DNA of 64,000 bases from Macrosoma leucophasiata (GCA_036365455.1 JAWQUS010000002.1:4154001-4218000), one strand, 5' to 3'; positions 30,946 through 42,399 are shown, counted from the first letter of the stretch. The notes: a model not told the origin generated them from the letters alone. Numbers and translations are program-made.

Positions 30946-31198
30946 AAACTTCACGCCTGTAATCCCCGAAGGAGTAGGCAGAGGTACATCCACGATTCGC
31001 CGGTTACGTTTTTGACCCATGTAACAGGTGGCGAGCCTGTTGACATCTCCGGGCACACCAAACTTTTCCCAAACTTCGAGGTACTGGGAAATTTCGAAAA
31101 AAATTGAAAAATCCCAATTAAACCAGAAATAACCCGGTACCCGGGAATAGAACCCAGGACCTCAGCGTAGTAGTAGTGGCCTTCTACCACTAGGCTAT
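30946..31198 (-). mobile_element. Family B SINE, full with head, in the inverted unit
   Basis: GAAACTTCACGCCTGTAATC at the 3' end, tRNA-like head inverse (CCACTAGGCTA) at the right. Its 3' junction is with GTATGATTGGTTTGAC, the same junction as the + copy at 31546-31825. Confidence 0.8.
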
Positions 31199-31531
31199 AA
31201 GTAAGTAAGTAATATAAAAATGTATATTTCTTAAATCGTTTCTATGACATTTCTTTCCTTTTAATTCTACTAATGCATTTGGCATAAATATAATACATAT
31301 ATGTCTACGCATAGTCCCTTAAACAGAGTCCGCGTGGAGCTGAAGACAAGATATATTATATATCTATACCTGCATTATCTTATTTCGACTTTCAATCAAC
31401 TTCAGGCAATTTGGTTACATGTAGCAGAGATATCTATCTGGAAGTTGCTTATTTTCAATTCCAACTCAAAATCAATATATTTTTTTTCACAGACTTTACT
31501 TTTTGACTTAGTAAAGTGAGTTTGATTGACT

Positions 31532-31839
31532 TATGGTTGGTTTGATTAACTGCCTCGGCCTAGTGGTAGCAAGCCACTACTACTACGCTGAGGTCCTGGC
31601 TTCGATTCCCGGGTTGGGGGTTATCAGAGATAATGGTGTAAAGTCCTTTATCTCCAGTTCTATTGGATTTTTTCCATTTTCTGGAAATTGCTTAGTACCT
31701 CGAAGTTTGGTAATCTGCCCGGCGATGTCAACAGGCTCGCAACCTGTTACATGGGCCAAACGTCACCGGCGAATCGTGGATGTACCTCTGCCTACTCCTT
31801 CGGGGATTACAGGCGTGAAGTTTCGTATGATTGGTTTGA
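31532..31839 (+). mobile_element. Family B SINE, 14 bp duplication
   Basis: TATGGTTGGTTTGA at 31532-31545 and TATGATTGGTTTGA at 31826-31839 (one mismatch). The head lacks TAG after CTGCCTCGG. Inserted in family H. Confidence 0.85.
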
Positions 31840-32171
31840 CTTCTGTCTTAGATTACGTTTGATAGTTAGATACCTAGTTGCAAGCGCTTCCGATACAATA
31901 TCGAACAACACAGACAGTTCGAGTAGAGATTAAATTCGCAAGCAATTTTGTTCGGTGCAGTCGCACGGTCTAACTTTTATGAAACTCCGATATGCCAATT
32001 CTGTTTTGAACTTTTGCGATACAACTAATGGATGTGTCTGGTCTGTTTATTTCACCTTTTGGCTGTATGTAAATATGAAATTATAATATAAGAATTATTT
32101 AGTGAAAATTACTTTGTATGTACAACAAATTTAAATTTAGTTATTTGTGTAAGTAAACATAATATAATTTT

Positions 32172-32466
32172 ACTGGTGGCAGAGCTCCAGTGACGGAGCT
32201 CGTGGGCATAGGCAGCACCGCATTACCTAATTTACTTGCCGCTAAATGGTAGTGTTCAGCACTATCGTGTTCCGGTCAAGTGGTAATTTACGGCCCTGTA
32301 ATTTCCGGCGCAGAGGCATAACACCTTAGGCCTCAGGGGTGGTAACGCATCTGCATTTTGACCTTGGTCTTCGTGTGGGTGTGTACCTAGATGTCTATAG
32401 GCTGCAGTCATCACCTAACATCAATGTGAACTGCATGCTTGTTTCCCACTTCCATAACATAAAAAA
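32172..32466 (+). mobile_element. Family A, full length
   Basis: Starts ACTGGTGGCAGAGCTCCAGT and ends TTCCATAACATAAAAAA. A local duplication gives GGGTGTGTACCTAGATGTCT. Confidence 0.9.
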
Positions 32467-33302
32467 TTATAATAATAACTTATCTGAATAAGTAGTCAAA
32501 GACTGAAACAGTCAAACATGACAGTAAAAACGTAATTTTCACAAATTGTATAATATTCGAAATAAAAACGTAAAGAAAACATTTAAAAAAATAATTAGGT
32601 ACGTATTGAACCATAACTACTTAAATATATCAAATTTAAACTTAACCTACTTGAAATTAAGTTACTTTTCATCAATTGGGAATATAATATGATACGTTGG
32701 TATTCAAAGCCAAAAAAACTTGCAGTGTGCAGTGAATAAATTTTTCAATTGTAATTTAAACATTTTTTAGACCATAAAAAACAAGAGTTCTGCTCAGTAA
32801 CTTGACTTGAATACCGTCTCAAATAACTCTTAAACTAAAAGCGAACTTATGTGGAAAACAGCAAATGCAATTTATTTTTAAGCCAAACGCACGTCTGCAG
32901 TCATCAATCCTCGATTACGTTCAGACCATTTGAGAGTTCGATACGTTTTAAGGACTGAAAACCGAATGTGCTCGAAAGTCTAGACGACTATAAATTAATG
33001 CATACACCTAAAGGAAGCTCTCAAACTACTAGATATGGTGCTGGCGATCATTCTAGAAGAACTTGGAAAATATTCTGATTTACTGGAAACGACCTAAAGT
33101 GTAAAATGAAAGCTTATAGCAGATGAAAGCGACTTAGCATCATCTTTATAGGATTGAATAATTTTAAGATAACAATATTAACTTGAAAATTGTTCAAAGA
33201 GGATCAGTGACATCTATCATTTGATACGTCATAAATGTTCATTGTAATACTTCGATAACAATCAGAATATTTTGATTATATAAATAAAACAGATAATAAT
33301 AA

Positions 33303-33917
33303 TATAATAGGTTGGGGAAAAAGTCTTTTCGCATTATAGTATGTATGAACTTGTAATAAAATCTCTTTGGCTGTAGTATTTGTATCTGGCTGGTTTCGGT
33401 ATCATTGAAAGTTAAAATTTTAAAGAACATAATTCCAAATTCAAATTAGGTAAATGTGTGATTTTCATTTGTTTTTCATACTGTCAAGATGAGTGAATCT
33501 AATGGAGAAATTCGATAAATTTTAAAATTTTACTACGAAAAAGGTAAAAATGCAACGCAAACCGCGAAAAAAATTTGCGATGTTTATGGACCTAGTGCAG
33601 TGTCTGTGAGAGTAGCACAAATTTGGTTTAAGTGTTTTCAATCCGGAAATTTTGAAGTCAAAGATGCACCTCGCTCTGGTCGCCCTATTTCGGATAAAAT
33701 GAATGCCATTTATGAAAAAGTGGAGCAAGATCCGCATCCGCCGTATAGTCCTGACCTTGCACCTTCAGATTTCCACCTGTTTCGGTCTCTTCAGAATTCT
33801 TTATGCTATGTTAGGTTAACATCACGAGAGGAGTGCCAAATCCACTTGTCGCGGTATTTTGATGAGAAGTCCCCAAATGTTTATAGCAATGGGATCATGT
33901 CCCTACCTATTGGAGTC
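33303..33917 (+). mobile_element. Mariner (cecropia-like), internally deleted and 3'-truncated
   Basis: The left end ATAGGTTGGGGAAAAAGTC and the untranslated leader match the longer copy at 47.17 kb. The ORF starts at 33489 but stops after nine codons. The body runs to ..VEQD, then jumps directly to the YSPDLAPSDFHLF region, losing about 560 bp. It ends at CCCTACCT. The first two catalytic acidic residues are absent. It cannot encode a transposase. Confidence 0.9.
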
Positions 33918-33955
33918 ATCCGACGCAGAAATCATAATACGGATTGCTAATTGCG

Positions 33956-34229
33956 CTGGTGGTAGAGCTCCAGTTACGGAGCTCCCGGGCGTAGGCACCA
34001 CCGCATTTCAGCTACATGGTAGTGCTCACCATCGTGTTCCGGTCAGGTGGTAATGTACAGTCCTGTAACTTCCGGCACAGAGGCATAACACCTTAGGCCT
34101 CAGGAGTGGTACCTAATGCATCTGCATTTTGACCTTGGTCTTTGTGTAAGCGTCTATAGGCTGCAGTCATCACTAAAGATCAATGTGCACTGCATGCATG
34201 TTCGCCACATCCATTACATTAAAAAAAAC
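33956..34229 (+). mobile_element. Family A, internally deleted
   Basis: CTGGTGGTAGAGCTCCAGTT to CCATTACATTAAAAAAAA. The ACCTAATATACTTGCCG block is lost. It begins ~40 bp beyond the mariner remnant. Confidence 0.85.
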
Positions 34230-34939
34230 TTTGAGGCAGATTAAATGTGTATAATATTAGTCTAGATATAAAAACCAAGGCTACATACGACCAGTACACG
34301 CCATATTTCTTCCATTTTAATTTACAATATTGTTCCTTAAGAGGGACACGTCTAGGCTATTACGAAAGGAAAGCCGTTTATGAAATCCTTGAGATGGAGC
34401 TTAGCAAAAGATGTTCCGAAAAGATATTTAATAAAGGGAATCCGGTTTTTTCCTTGGCAATAATTTTAGAATTATTATTTAATAAATTTCCGAACAATAA
34501 GACTCTTGATCCTGATCCGGATGCCGGGTTAATCCGGGCGGAATTGTTTGGGATGCCCGGATACAAATTATAATTGAAATGGAACATTATTTTGTGTTTT
34601 GAGTCCTCTAAAGTGGGCTTATTTTGGATATAAATTTATTAAATATAGGGTTTGGCTTATGATGCATTCAGCTTAAAAGTAGATGAGTATATAAACACAC
34701 TTGGTAAAAATAAAACAAACTATTATCAATGTGTAATCGTAGAATACATATTCGCTTGCTACTTACGAGTAGTTGACAAATTTTAACTGTAATATCTTAT
34801 TTCAATACAAACTGACTCTTATCTTGTCGGATCTTTATTCTATTTTAGTTTTATATAGCCTATAGCAATTCTCGGAATCAAAACAACTCATCTGATTTTT
34901 ATTTGACTTGGACAATCAGTTCTCGCACTTACACTTGCC

Positions 34940-35086
34940 CCCTTATTCATAAACGTACATTAGATACGTTTTAGCTATAGAGTGCTATGTCTTTGTCAGT
35001 TGCATTGTTAAATGTGCAGGATAGAAAAAGACATAGGAGAAATTAGCAACACTTCAGCTAAAATACGTTTATGAATAAGGGGGTTA
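34940..35086. mobile_element. TTATTCATAAACG palindromic MITE
   Basis: CCCCCTTATTCATAAACGTA and the inverse TACGTTTATGAATAAGGGGG are both complete. The best preserved copy of this MITE. Confidence 0.85.
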
Positions 35087-35153
35087 CTGTACAGACTAAA
35101 AATAAGCCGAAGTCTCCTTCCTAAAGTTGATATGCAATATTTCTTCTAGTTAG

Positions 35154-35520
35154 ATACTGTATAGAAAGCGCGCATGGCGTGGCGGCTGGTGTAGATCATA
35201 GGCGATCTACTCGGTTAAACACTACGGGCGGTAATGGGTGACCGCTAGTGGCAAATTAAATGCGCGTTTCCGTGCTTCGGAGGGCACGAGCTGTCGGTCC
35301 CGGTTGCTATCGATAGATAGCAGACGTTAAACCTTGTCGGAGGACTTATAGGTGCTTTGAAAACAACCGTCATCGGGTTGGCCACTAACCCACCCACCTC
35401 CACCAATCCGCAACGTGGTGGAGTAAGCTCCAGGCCCCCCAAAGGGGGAGAGACTCGTGCCCAGCAGTGCTACGTATAATCGGTTGCCATTATCATTCAT
35501 TATTATACTATACTGTACAG
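35154..35520 (+). mobile_element. Family D LINE-like 3' end with ~11 bp duplication
   Basis: ATACTGTATAG at 35154-35164 and ATACTGTACAG at 35510-35520 (one mismatch). Starts GCGCGCATGGCGTGGCGGC and ends GGTTGCCATTATCATTCATT. About 345 bp, no ORF. Confidence 0.8.
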
Positions 35521-35773
35521 GTCGATCCAAAATATGAGACATGTTGCAAAACCATCGAACCATGGCACTTGAGTACACCGCAACTTACAACGGATTAGAG
35601 ACAATACCGCGCCCGTATCGCTACGTAATTTAATCCCCTTTCAGCCTGTCTCGCCCGAACCCCGACACCTTCTGAGCCTATTACGTGTGGATGACGGATA
35701 GCGATAGCAAGGAACGCGACAAGACATATGAAATTTAGGATTGGATTTAATATTTTTTGATGGTAATTTGTTT

Positions 35774-36268
35774 TTTATGAAATGGAAGTGGCAAACAAGC
35801 ATGCAGTTCTCATTGATGTAAAGTGATGACTGCAGCCTATGGCAGAGAATATGTAATAATACTACGTATGGAATGGACACTTCAACGTCCCGCCCGATCT
35901 CCCCGCATCATCCAACCTCCTCCCCTCTTATGGACGACGGTTGGTATTTTGTACGTGCTACGCACACAGGTGCAAGTGTACCTAAGTATACGTCACTGAT
36001 TGATGTCTGTGTAATAGAGATCAAATTAAGCGTTTGTATGGAATTTTGGTGGAGTGTCCGCGGTGTGCCTATAGACCCACAAAAAGACCAAAGTAAAAAA
36101 TGACGATGCTTCACCACTCCTGAGGCCTAAGGTGTTATGCCTCTGTGCCGGCAATTACAGGGCCGTACGTTACCACCTGACCGGAACACGATAGACACTA
36201 CCATTTACCGCGGTTAAATGCGGTGGTGCCTACGCCCGCGAGCTCTGTCACTGAAGCTCTACCACCAG
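35774..36268 (-). mobile_element. Family A, split by family C
   Basis: TTTTTATGAAATGGAAGTGG to GCAGCCTAT at 35842, then CCTATAGACCCACAAAAAGA to CTCTACCACCAGTA at 36268. Confidence 0.85.
35836..36074 (+). mobile_element. Family C, 225 bp, nested in family A
   Basis: CCTATGG at 35836-35842 and CCTATAG at 36068-36074 are the 7 bp duplication of a family A site (one mismatch). The 225 bp insert, CAGAGAATATGTAATAATAC..GTCCGCGGTGTG, has exactly the length of the 17.5 kb copy in inverse orientation. Confidence 0.85.
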
Positions 36269-36589
36269 TATATATAATTTTAAATATTCCAGGATTTACA
36301 AAGATTTTTTTAAATAGATGAACCATGATAGACCATACTATATTTTTTAAGGAACTCATTGTGAGATTGACTCGACTAATGCAGCATTTTCAAGGACTTT
36401 TTTATATCAAATTATTCTAAAATATGCCTTTGTAAAGGTAATTTTATGTTTAAGGATCTGGTGGTGACAATGATATGGCCAAAATAATGAACTACATTTA
36501 TTTTACCACAGTCTAAAGAAAACAAACATGTCATGTTACTATAAAAGCGCAATAAATTGAGGACATTTTTAAACTATGTATTATTCTAT

Positions 36590-36935
36590 ATATTAGTCCT
36601 CCTCCTCGCATCGTACTCCTTATTACTGAGGGTCGTGATTCCTCCGATGGGAAATTAATTGCCGATGGATGATATTCTTCCATCGGTGTCTGTCCTTGGC
36701 GTCATGGAGTGCATCGTGAAGATTTGTGTCTAGAGTACAGCGGATTTGGTCACACCATCTGACTGGGCTTCGACCTCTAGGCCTTCTGCCATCGACCTTA
36801 CCAGTAACCATAAGCTGCTCAAGGTTATGTCCATCTTTTCGAGCAATGTGTCCAAATAATTCGAGGATTCTTCGCAGGCAGATGGTAAAGAGCCTGGTTT
36901 TGATGTTGAGCTCATGCTTAGCAGCTCATCATCTA
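36590..36935 (-). pseudogene. C-terminal end of another LINE polymerase
   Basis: On the minus strand, with a frameshift near 36780, it reads LFGHIARKDGHNLEQLMVTG, then KVDGRRPRGRSPVRWCDQIR and AKDRHRWKNIIHRQ, ending NHDPQ-stop, followed by a GGAGGAGG-rich 3' end. This GRP-RGR-RW-DQ arrangement is usual at the C-terminus of insect non-LTR polymerases. It differs from LINE-X and the CR1-like LINE, so it is a third LINE type. No catalytic motif is included. Confidence 0.75.
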
Positions 36936-36937
36936 GT

Positions 36938-37107
36938 TTGGCCCCGTAATTACTATCAGAGACATAACAACTTAGGTCTTAGAAGTGGCAGGGCATCTGC
37001 ATTTGACCTCTAGCTTTTGTGTAGATGTCTATAGGTTGCAGTCATCGCTTAACATCAATGTGAGCTGCATGCTTGTTTGCCACCTCCCTAACATTAAAAA
37101 AAACTTA
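36938..37107 (+). mobile_element. Family A, old subfamily short form
   Basis: Starts TTGGCCCCGTAATTACTATC and ends CACCTCCCTAACATTAAAAAA. Abuts the LINE fragment. Confidence 0.8.
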
Positions 37108-37388
37108 AATAGACATTCAAATTCATTCCAGTCTTAAACCTTAAACTAGGTTGATATCTTGTGACATTCTTGAAACATTAAAAAAAGATTGTAACAGAAA
37201 AAAAAATCACCGCGATTTTCAGGGAAAATAGAAATCTCTTAAATTGGCTCTCAAGCCTTGATATTATAATAAAAAAATACAAATTTTCCGTAATTTCAGC
37301 TTTCTTTCTTGGAACAATCTTAGCTAAAAGTCATGAAATTAAAGATCAAATGATACAGGGACGGCAAGTACGTTGATATCTTTTTGTT

Positions 37389-37497
37389 AGGGGGGCCACA
37401 CAAAACTGCGATACGATCGTAGGATCGCAGGCGATGCATTCGTGCGAGCGCAGATATTTGCAATGCGATGCGAATTCGCAGTTATGTGTGGGAGCCC
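37389..37497. mobile_element. ~109 bp palindromic MITE
   Basis: GGGGGCCACACAAAACTGCG at the left is mirrored by CGCAGTTATGTGTGGGAGCC at the right. The centre is rich in GATCG and GCGATGC hairpins. Confidence 0.7.
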
Positions 37498-37827
37498 TTA
37501 TTCCCTACAATCAAAGCTTCGTGGTAAATGTCACTGCGTCCAGGTTCAATTGATAAAGCCGATGATGGCTGAGGTTGTTTGCTTTTTTTTTATTGTTTTA
37601 CAAGTTTTTTAAGGGATTTTAATACACTTAATATCTCCAGGGATAACATTCAGAAAACTCTGAATAACCCCTGGAGACTGTATTTTTCTTCTTTCTTTCT
37701 TAACTATGATATCTTCCGAAGTTCGGAAAATACGCTTACACTCACACGTTCAAAATCTTTCTGCACGTTAGATAAGAATAATTAATTAAAGAATTTTAAG
37801 TAATTATTATTATTTAATGAATTAAGC

Positions 37828-38058
37828 ATTTACCTAATATACTGGCCGCTAAATGGCGGTGTTCAGCACTATCGTGTTCCGGTCCGGTGGTAATGTACGA
37901 CCCTGTAATTTCCGGCACACAGGCATAACACCTTAGGCCTCAGGAGTGGTAACGCATCTACATTTTGACCTTGGTCTTTGTGTGTCTATAGGCTGCAGTC
38001 ATCACTTAACATCAATGTGAACTGCATGCTTGTTTGCCACTTCCTTAACATAAAAAAC
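37828..38058 (+). mobile_element. Family A, 5'-truncated
   Basis: Starts GCATTTACCTAATATACTGG and ends CACTTCCTTAACATAAAAAA. Confidence 0.85.
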
Positions 38059-38472
38059 CCAATCTCTAAGAGGAATACATTTCATATTAATATGTAATAG
38101 AGCAATATTTTGGACACTTCCCGAAGGCGCCGCTCGAGTCGTGCTCGTTCAGTTGTTATGAATTAGCGGTACTCTCTAATCAGACCACCATCAGTGTTCG
38201 GTTGCTACAAATGTATCAGGATTATGCAGCTCGCATCATTAATTATTGGAAGCAGGAAGGGTTTGGATGTGGGTGGGTCGAAGTTGTTAACGGGTAACTA
38301 TAGCCCTCTGATATTTGACGACAGGGATTTCGGCATCATAAATATAGTAGTATTAATCAGCTGGTATTCCATCTTTGACAGATTATTTCTATAATAACAA
38401 ATTGGTGGTGAATTGTCACTTTTGTATTTTATGTATCGGGTAAGAGCGTTCACATTTAATTTTGATGTTTCT

Positions 38473-38640
38473 TTTAATGGAAGTGCAGCAGTGCAGTGCA
38501 GCGGAAACGAGCATGCAGTTTATATTGATGTTAAGTGATAACTGCAGCATATAGACACCCACACAAAGACCAAGGTCAAAACGCAGATGCGTTACCACTA
38601 CTGAGGCTTAAGGAGTTATGCCTCTGTGCTGGATATTTAG
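38473..38640 (-). mobile_element. Family A 3' half with a GTGCA duplication
   Basis: TTTTAATGGAAGTGCAGCAG, with GTGCAGCAGTGCAGTGCAGC replacing the usual GTGGCAAACAAGC. Ends GCCTCTGTGCTGGATA. Confidence 0.8.
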
Positions 38641-38679
38641 CAGGCATTGAGTAATAGCTGACCTAGTTAACGATTTAGT

Positions 38680-39215
38680 TAGTGACCGCTAGTGGCAAAT
38701 TGAAATACGCGTTTCCGTGCTTCGGAGGGCACGTTGCACGGGCAGGCTTGTCGGAGGCCTTTTTTTTATGTAATAAAAGTGGCAAACAAGCGTGCAGTTC
38801 ACATTGATGCTAAGTGATGACTGCAGCCTATAGACACCCACACAATGACCAGAGGTCAAAATGCAAATGCGCTGCCACTCCTGAGGCATTAGGTGTTATG
38901 CCTCTGTGCCGGAAATTACAGAGCCGTACATTACCACCTGACCGAAACACGATAGTGCTGAACACTACCATTTAACGGCAAGTATATTAGGTAATGCGGT
39001 GGTGCCTACGCCCGCGAGCTCCATCACTGGAGCTCTACCACCAGCCTTATGGGCGATTTGAAAACATCCGACAGTGGGTTGGTCAGCCTCTAACCCGTAT
39101 CTCCACCAATCCGTATTGGAGCAGCGTGGTGGAGTAAGCTCCAGGCCTCCCCCCAAAAAAGGGAGAGACTCGTACCCAGCAGTGGGACGTACAATGGGTT
39201 GCCATAATTTATTAT
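38680..39215 (+). mobile_element. Family D split by family A
   Basis: The left part, GTGACCGCTAGTGGCAAATT..TTGTCGGAGGCCT, ends at ~38761. It resumes at CCTTATGGGCGATTTGAAAA (39045) and runs to GGTTGCCATAATTTATTATC. Confidence 0.8.
38761..39046 (-). mobile_element. Family A, full length, nested in family D
   Basis: T run, then TATGTAATAAAAGTGGCAAA, ending GGAGCTCTACCACCAG. CCTT at both edges is a minimal duplication that merges with the T run. Confidence 0.88.
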
Positions 39216-39332
39216 CAGTAGTTGCGGGTGTACTTTGTATGTTAGTGGTTCAGTCACTCAGTTCGTAATCGCTCTAACACTCCGTCAGTAACGTAAGATT
39301 TTTATTTATATCGATTTTAATTATTATTGCGT

Positions 39333-39410
39333 CCCGTAATAAAATTACCGCCACTGCGATCGCCACTCAGCCTACCAAGCGTGGCAATTCTCCCCTGATT
39401 ACGGCTAACA
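39333..39410 (-). repeat. Family E hairpin fragment
   Basis: GTCCCGTAATAAAATTACCG, CGATCGCCACTCAGCCTACC and AAGCGTGGCAATT. Confidence 0.5.
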
Positions 39411-40118
39411 CTGTTATGGGCTGGATATATTTGAAAAACCTTCCCGAAGCCGGGAATTGTTTTGCACGTAGCAAAATCAATTCAGGTTCTATTATCAGTG
39501 AGTTCATTCTAACAAAATTCAGCGTAAATCAAGGACATGCCACATAGCAAATTGCTTAAGAGATAATGCTTATACTCTCAAGCACCGCCAGTCTAACATG
39601 AGAAAGATTTGATACATTTCATTTTAGCATAATAATATGAGTTCAAGTAATAAATTAGTAAATTAAAGCAGTCTGAAATACTTTCACTCTACATTTATAA
39701 GCAAAATGTTTTATTAACACGACTGTACTTCAGTACTTTGAAAGGCTTAAGTACAGTTGCGAACAGCTGTGAGAGCGCCGGAAAATTTACATATCGTATA
39801 CGAACCTTGACATGAAAATAGTTTCAAATAACAAATAGCGAATTCCATAAAACTTGGCCAACCGCAACGAATGTACTAAAATTGATATGGACACCGTTTT
39901 GTCGATAGGCACAATAAGATATCGCGTTACGATGCGCGCATCACTAATCGCTAGTGACGTGAAATGTGATTGATTGGCGCACGACGTTATTATTTTCGAC
40001 GTGGATAGATAATGAGGTGAGTGTATTTGGTGTGATGTTTTACACTTTAATTGACTTTGTGTTGTGGTGACCTTTATTTATTTTTCAAATTAATGCCTTG
40101 GTTTGTTAATCATTGATT

Positions 40119-40318
40119 CTTACGGAGTAGGCAGAGAGCCTGGATTCCCAGATATACCGGATTTTATAGACGTCCCTTTTTTTACATTCATCACTCTTCA
40201 TACATGCATGCCGATTCCTAGTAAGACTTATGTCATCTTCTGACAATAATTTTTTTTGATCTATTTTCCCATTTTTAGGAATACCCTGGGCCTCTGCAAC
40301 CATTTTTTTACTTAAAAG
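40119..40318 (-). mobile_element. LINE-X 3'-end fragment, diverged
   Basis: TTACGGAGTAGGCAGAGAGC, CCAGATATACCGG, TTCATACATGCATGCCGATT and CCTGGGCCTCTGCAACCATT follow the LINE-X 3' ~200 bp in inverse order with indels. Residual coding is visible as RNRHACM. Confidence 0.75.
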
Positions 40319-40513
40319 TATTCTTTGTTATGATTATAACGTAACTGAGCACGTAAAACCGTTGGTCCTGCTCCCGATCCCTCTCCGGTCGTGTCGGATT
40401 GCCGTCCCATCGGGCTATGAGAATAAGGGAATAGAGAGTGCACTTGTTTGCGCATACACTTGTGCACTATAATACTCCCGCGCAATTCGGTCTGGAGGAC
40501 ATTATTATTATAA

Positions 40514-40545
40514 CGTAACTTCACGCATGTAATCCTCAAGGGTGG
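40514..40545 (-). mobile_element. Family B terminal scrap
   Basis: CGTAACTTCACGCATGTAAT, then CCTCAAGGGTGG. Only ~32 bp. Confidence 0.5.
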
Positions 40546-41320
40546 TAATAAAGTGTTAGGTGTGACCTGACACTTTGTAATATTATTACGAATTGAAGTG
40601 ATTATTATATCATTTTGACGCATTTGGAAAATTAAAGTATGATGTTATTAAAATTTAAATAGCTTTTGAGTAGCTTTCGGATAAAAAGAAAGAAGAAGAC
40701 CGTTTTTACTGAAGAGAAATAATTTTGGTTATACGTAATTCTATATCTCAATTACTCCTACAAATACTTCTCTAATCTCCGCACTGTTATCTATTTTTTT
40801 GCAATGAATGGTTTTAGCAAGTTTTGTTTTTGTTGATACAAGTATTGAAATAGCAATTACATTAAAGCCCATAAAATAATCATTAAAACATATCTCAAAT
40901 ATTCAAATTATTGATAACATCTGATGTTTTAAGACCATTTATGTTACCCAACCTGTAATACGTTTGTTGATTTATTGCATTATTTTATCGAAACGTTCAC
41001 AACACTAGTGTGAAACTTAATTAGAGCTGTATTTATTTGAAATTGGTCTTTATTTCTATTGAAATAATCATCGATATAATGTTTGCTGGATCGTTATAGA
41101 AATTTGTAGGATTTGTCATTGAAAAATTTGATAACAGATAAACAAATTGTAAATATAGTTTGGATTGTTGAAAAGCGGTTTTTGTAATATGTTATGAATT
41201 TAATTAACATAATCATTGATTTCAATTTTTTTTAATGTAACGCTTCCTATTATTACGTCTTAAGGCATACGACATATATTATTCACATAAGATTATCGGC
41301 AGAAAAAAAACATCTTTTAT

Positions 41321-41591
41321 TTTTTTTTTATGTAATGGGAGTGGCAAACAAGCTTGCAGTTCTCATTGATGTTAAGTGATGACTGCAGCCTATAGACACC
41401 CACACGAAGACTAAGGTCAAAATGCATATGCGTTACCACTCCTGAGGCCTTAGGTGTTGCCGGAAATTACAGCGCCTAACATTACCACCTGAACGGAACA
41501 TGATAGTGCTGAACACTACCATTTAGAGGCAAGTAAATAAGGTAATGCGGTGGTGCCTACGCCCGCGAGCTCCGTCACTGGAGCTCTACCA
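41321..41591 (-). mobile_element. Family A, near full length
   Basis: T run, then TTATGTAATGGGAGTGGCAA, ending CTGGAGCTCTACCAC. Short deletion after TTAGGTGTT. Confidence 0.88.
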
Positions 41592-41612
41592 CTTCTCTTA
41601 TAAAAAGAGTTC

Positions 41613-41770
41613 TAGTATAGGGATTCGAGGGCGTAGGCACTACCGAATCACCTAATTTATCTGCCGCCAAATGGTAGTGTTCATTACTATCGTGTTAGTT
41701 AATAATGTATGGCCCGTAATATAACAGAGAACAACTTAGGTTTCAACTTGCATTTTGACCTCTGGTTTAT
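41613..41770 (+). mobile_element. Family A, old subfamily
   Basis: GAGGGCGTAGGCACTACCGA, CTAATTTATCTGCCGCCAAA and GTATGGCCCGTAATATAACA, ending in GACCTCTGGTTTATG. Confidence 0.7.
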
Positions 41771-41868
41771 GCAACAGGGACTCGCGATAAGACTGCCGCC
41801 ATTGCGATCGCCAATCTAAATGCCAAGCGTGACGATTATGGCATATTCCGCTCATCCAGTTTGCCAGA
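41770..41868 (-). repeat. Family E hairpin fragment
   Basis: CTGCCGCCATTGCGATCGCC, AATCTAAATGCCAAGCGTGA and CGATTATGGCATATTCC. Confidence 0.6.
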
Positions 41869-42113
41869 GGATGGAGGGGTACCCCAAATATGTTATCACG
41901 ACCACCCACAGAATAGTAACCACGCTTGACTTGTTTATAATAAAATTGTAATGTCACTTGTCTCTGTTTACAATTTCGTGGAAATGTGATCATCGGCCCT
42001 TTTATGTTTTTCTTGGTAATGCCGACTGTTGACTGCTGAAGAGGAAAGTACATCCTTTGTAGGTCTGTTTTTAAAGCTAACCTAATTATGCAATTAAGTA
42101 AACAAACTTATTT

Positions 42114-42399
42114 ACTGGTGGTAGAGCTCCAGTGACGGAGCTCGCGGGCGTAGGCACCACCGCATTACCTAATATACTTGCCGCTAAATGGTAGTGTTCA
42201 GCACTATCGTGTTCCGGTCAGGTGGTAATGTACGGCTCTGTAATTTCCGGCACAGAGGCATAACCTTAGGCCTCAGGGGTGGTAACGCATCTGCACTTCG
42301 ACCTTGGTCTTTTTGTGGGTGTCTATAGGCTGCAGTCATCACTTAACATCAATGTGAACTGCATGCTTGTTTGCCACTTCCATTACATAAAAAAAAAAA
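42114..42399 (+). mobile_element. Family A, full length
   Basis: Starts ACTGGTGGTAGAGCTCCAGT and ends TTCCATTACAT plus an A run. Close to the consensus throughout. Confidence 0.92.

Larger units (their letters stand above)
30181..32090. repeat. Family H region with an inverted duplication
   Basis: A unit containing GATACAATATCGAACAACAC, AGATTAAATTCGCAAGCAAT and TTTATTTCACCTTTTGGCT is present at 30480-30740 (+) and 31838-32080 (+). A shorter part is inverted at 30833-30945 (-). GCAGAGA(C/T)ATCTA and AACTCAAAATCAAT recur near 30354-30405 and 31423-31475. Each of the 30.95 and 31.83 kb junctions carries a family B copy at the same site. Confidence 0.75.

Noticed and set aside
34247..34573. 108-codon ORF as a gene
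   Set aside because: No recognisable motif, no splice or start context, and an antisense ORF of similar quality overlaps it. Likely chance in AT-rich intron.
42114..42399. Inverted neighbouring family A copies as a designed hairpin RNA locus
   Set aside because: Opposed A copies are frequent simply because copy number is high. No pair here is unusually close or well matched compared with chance.
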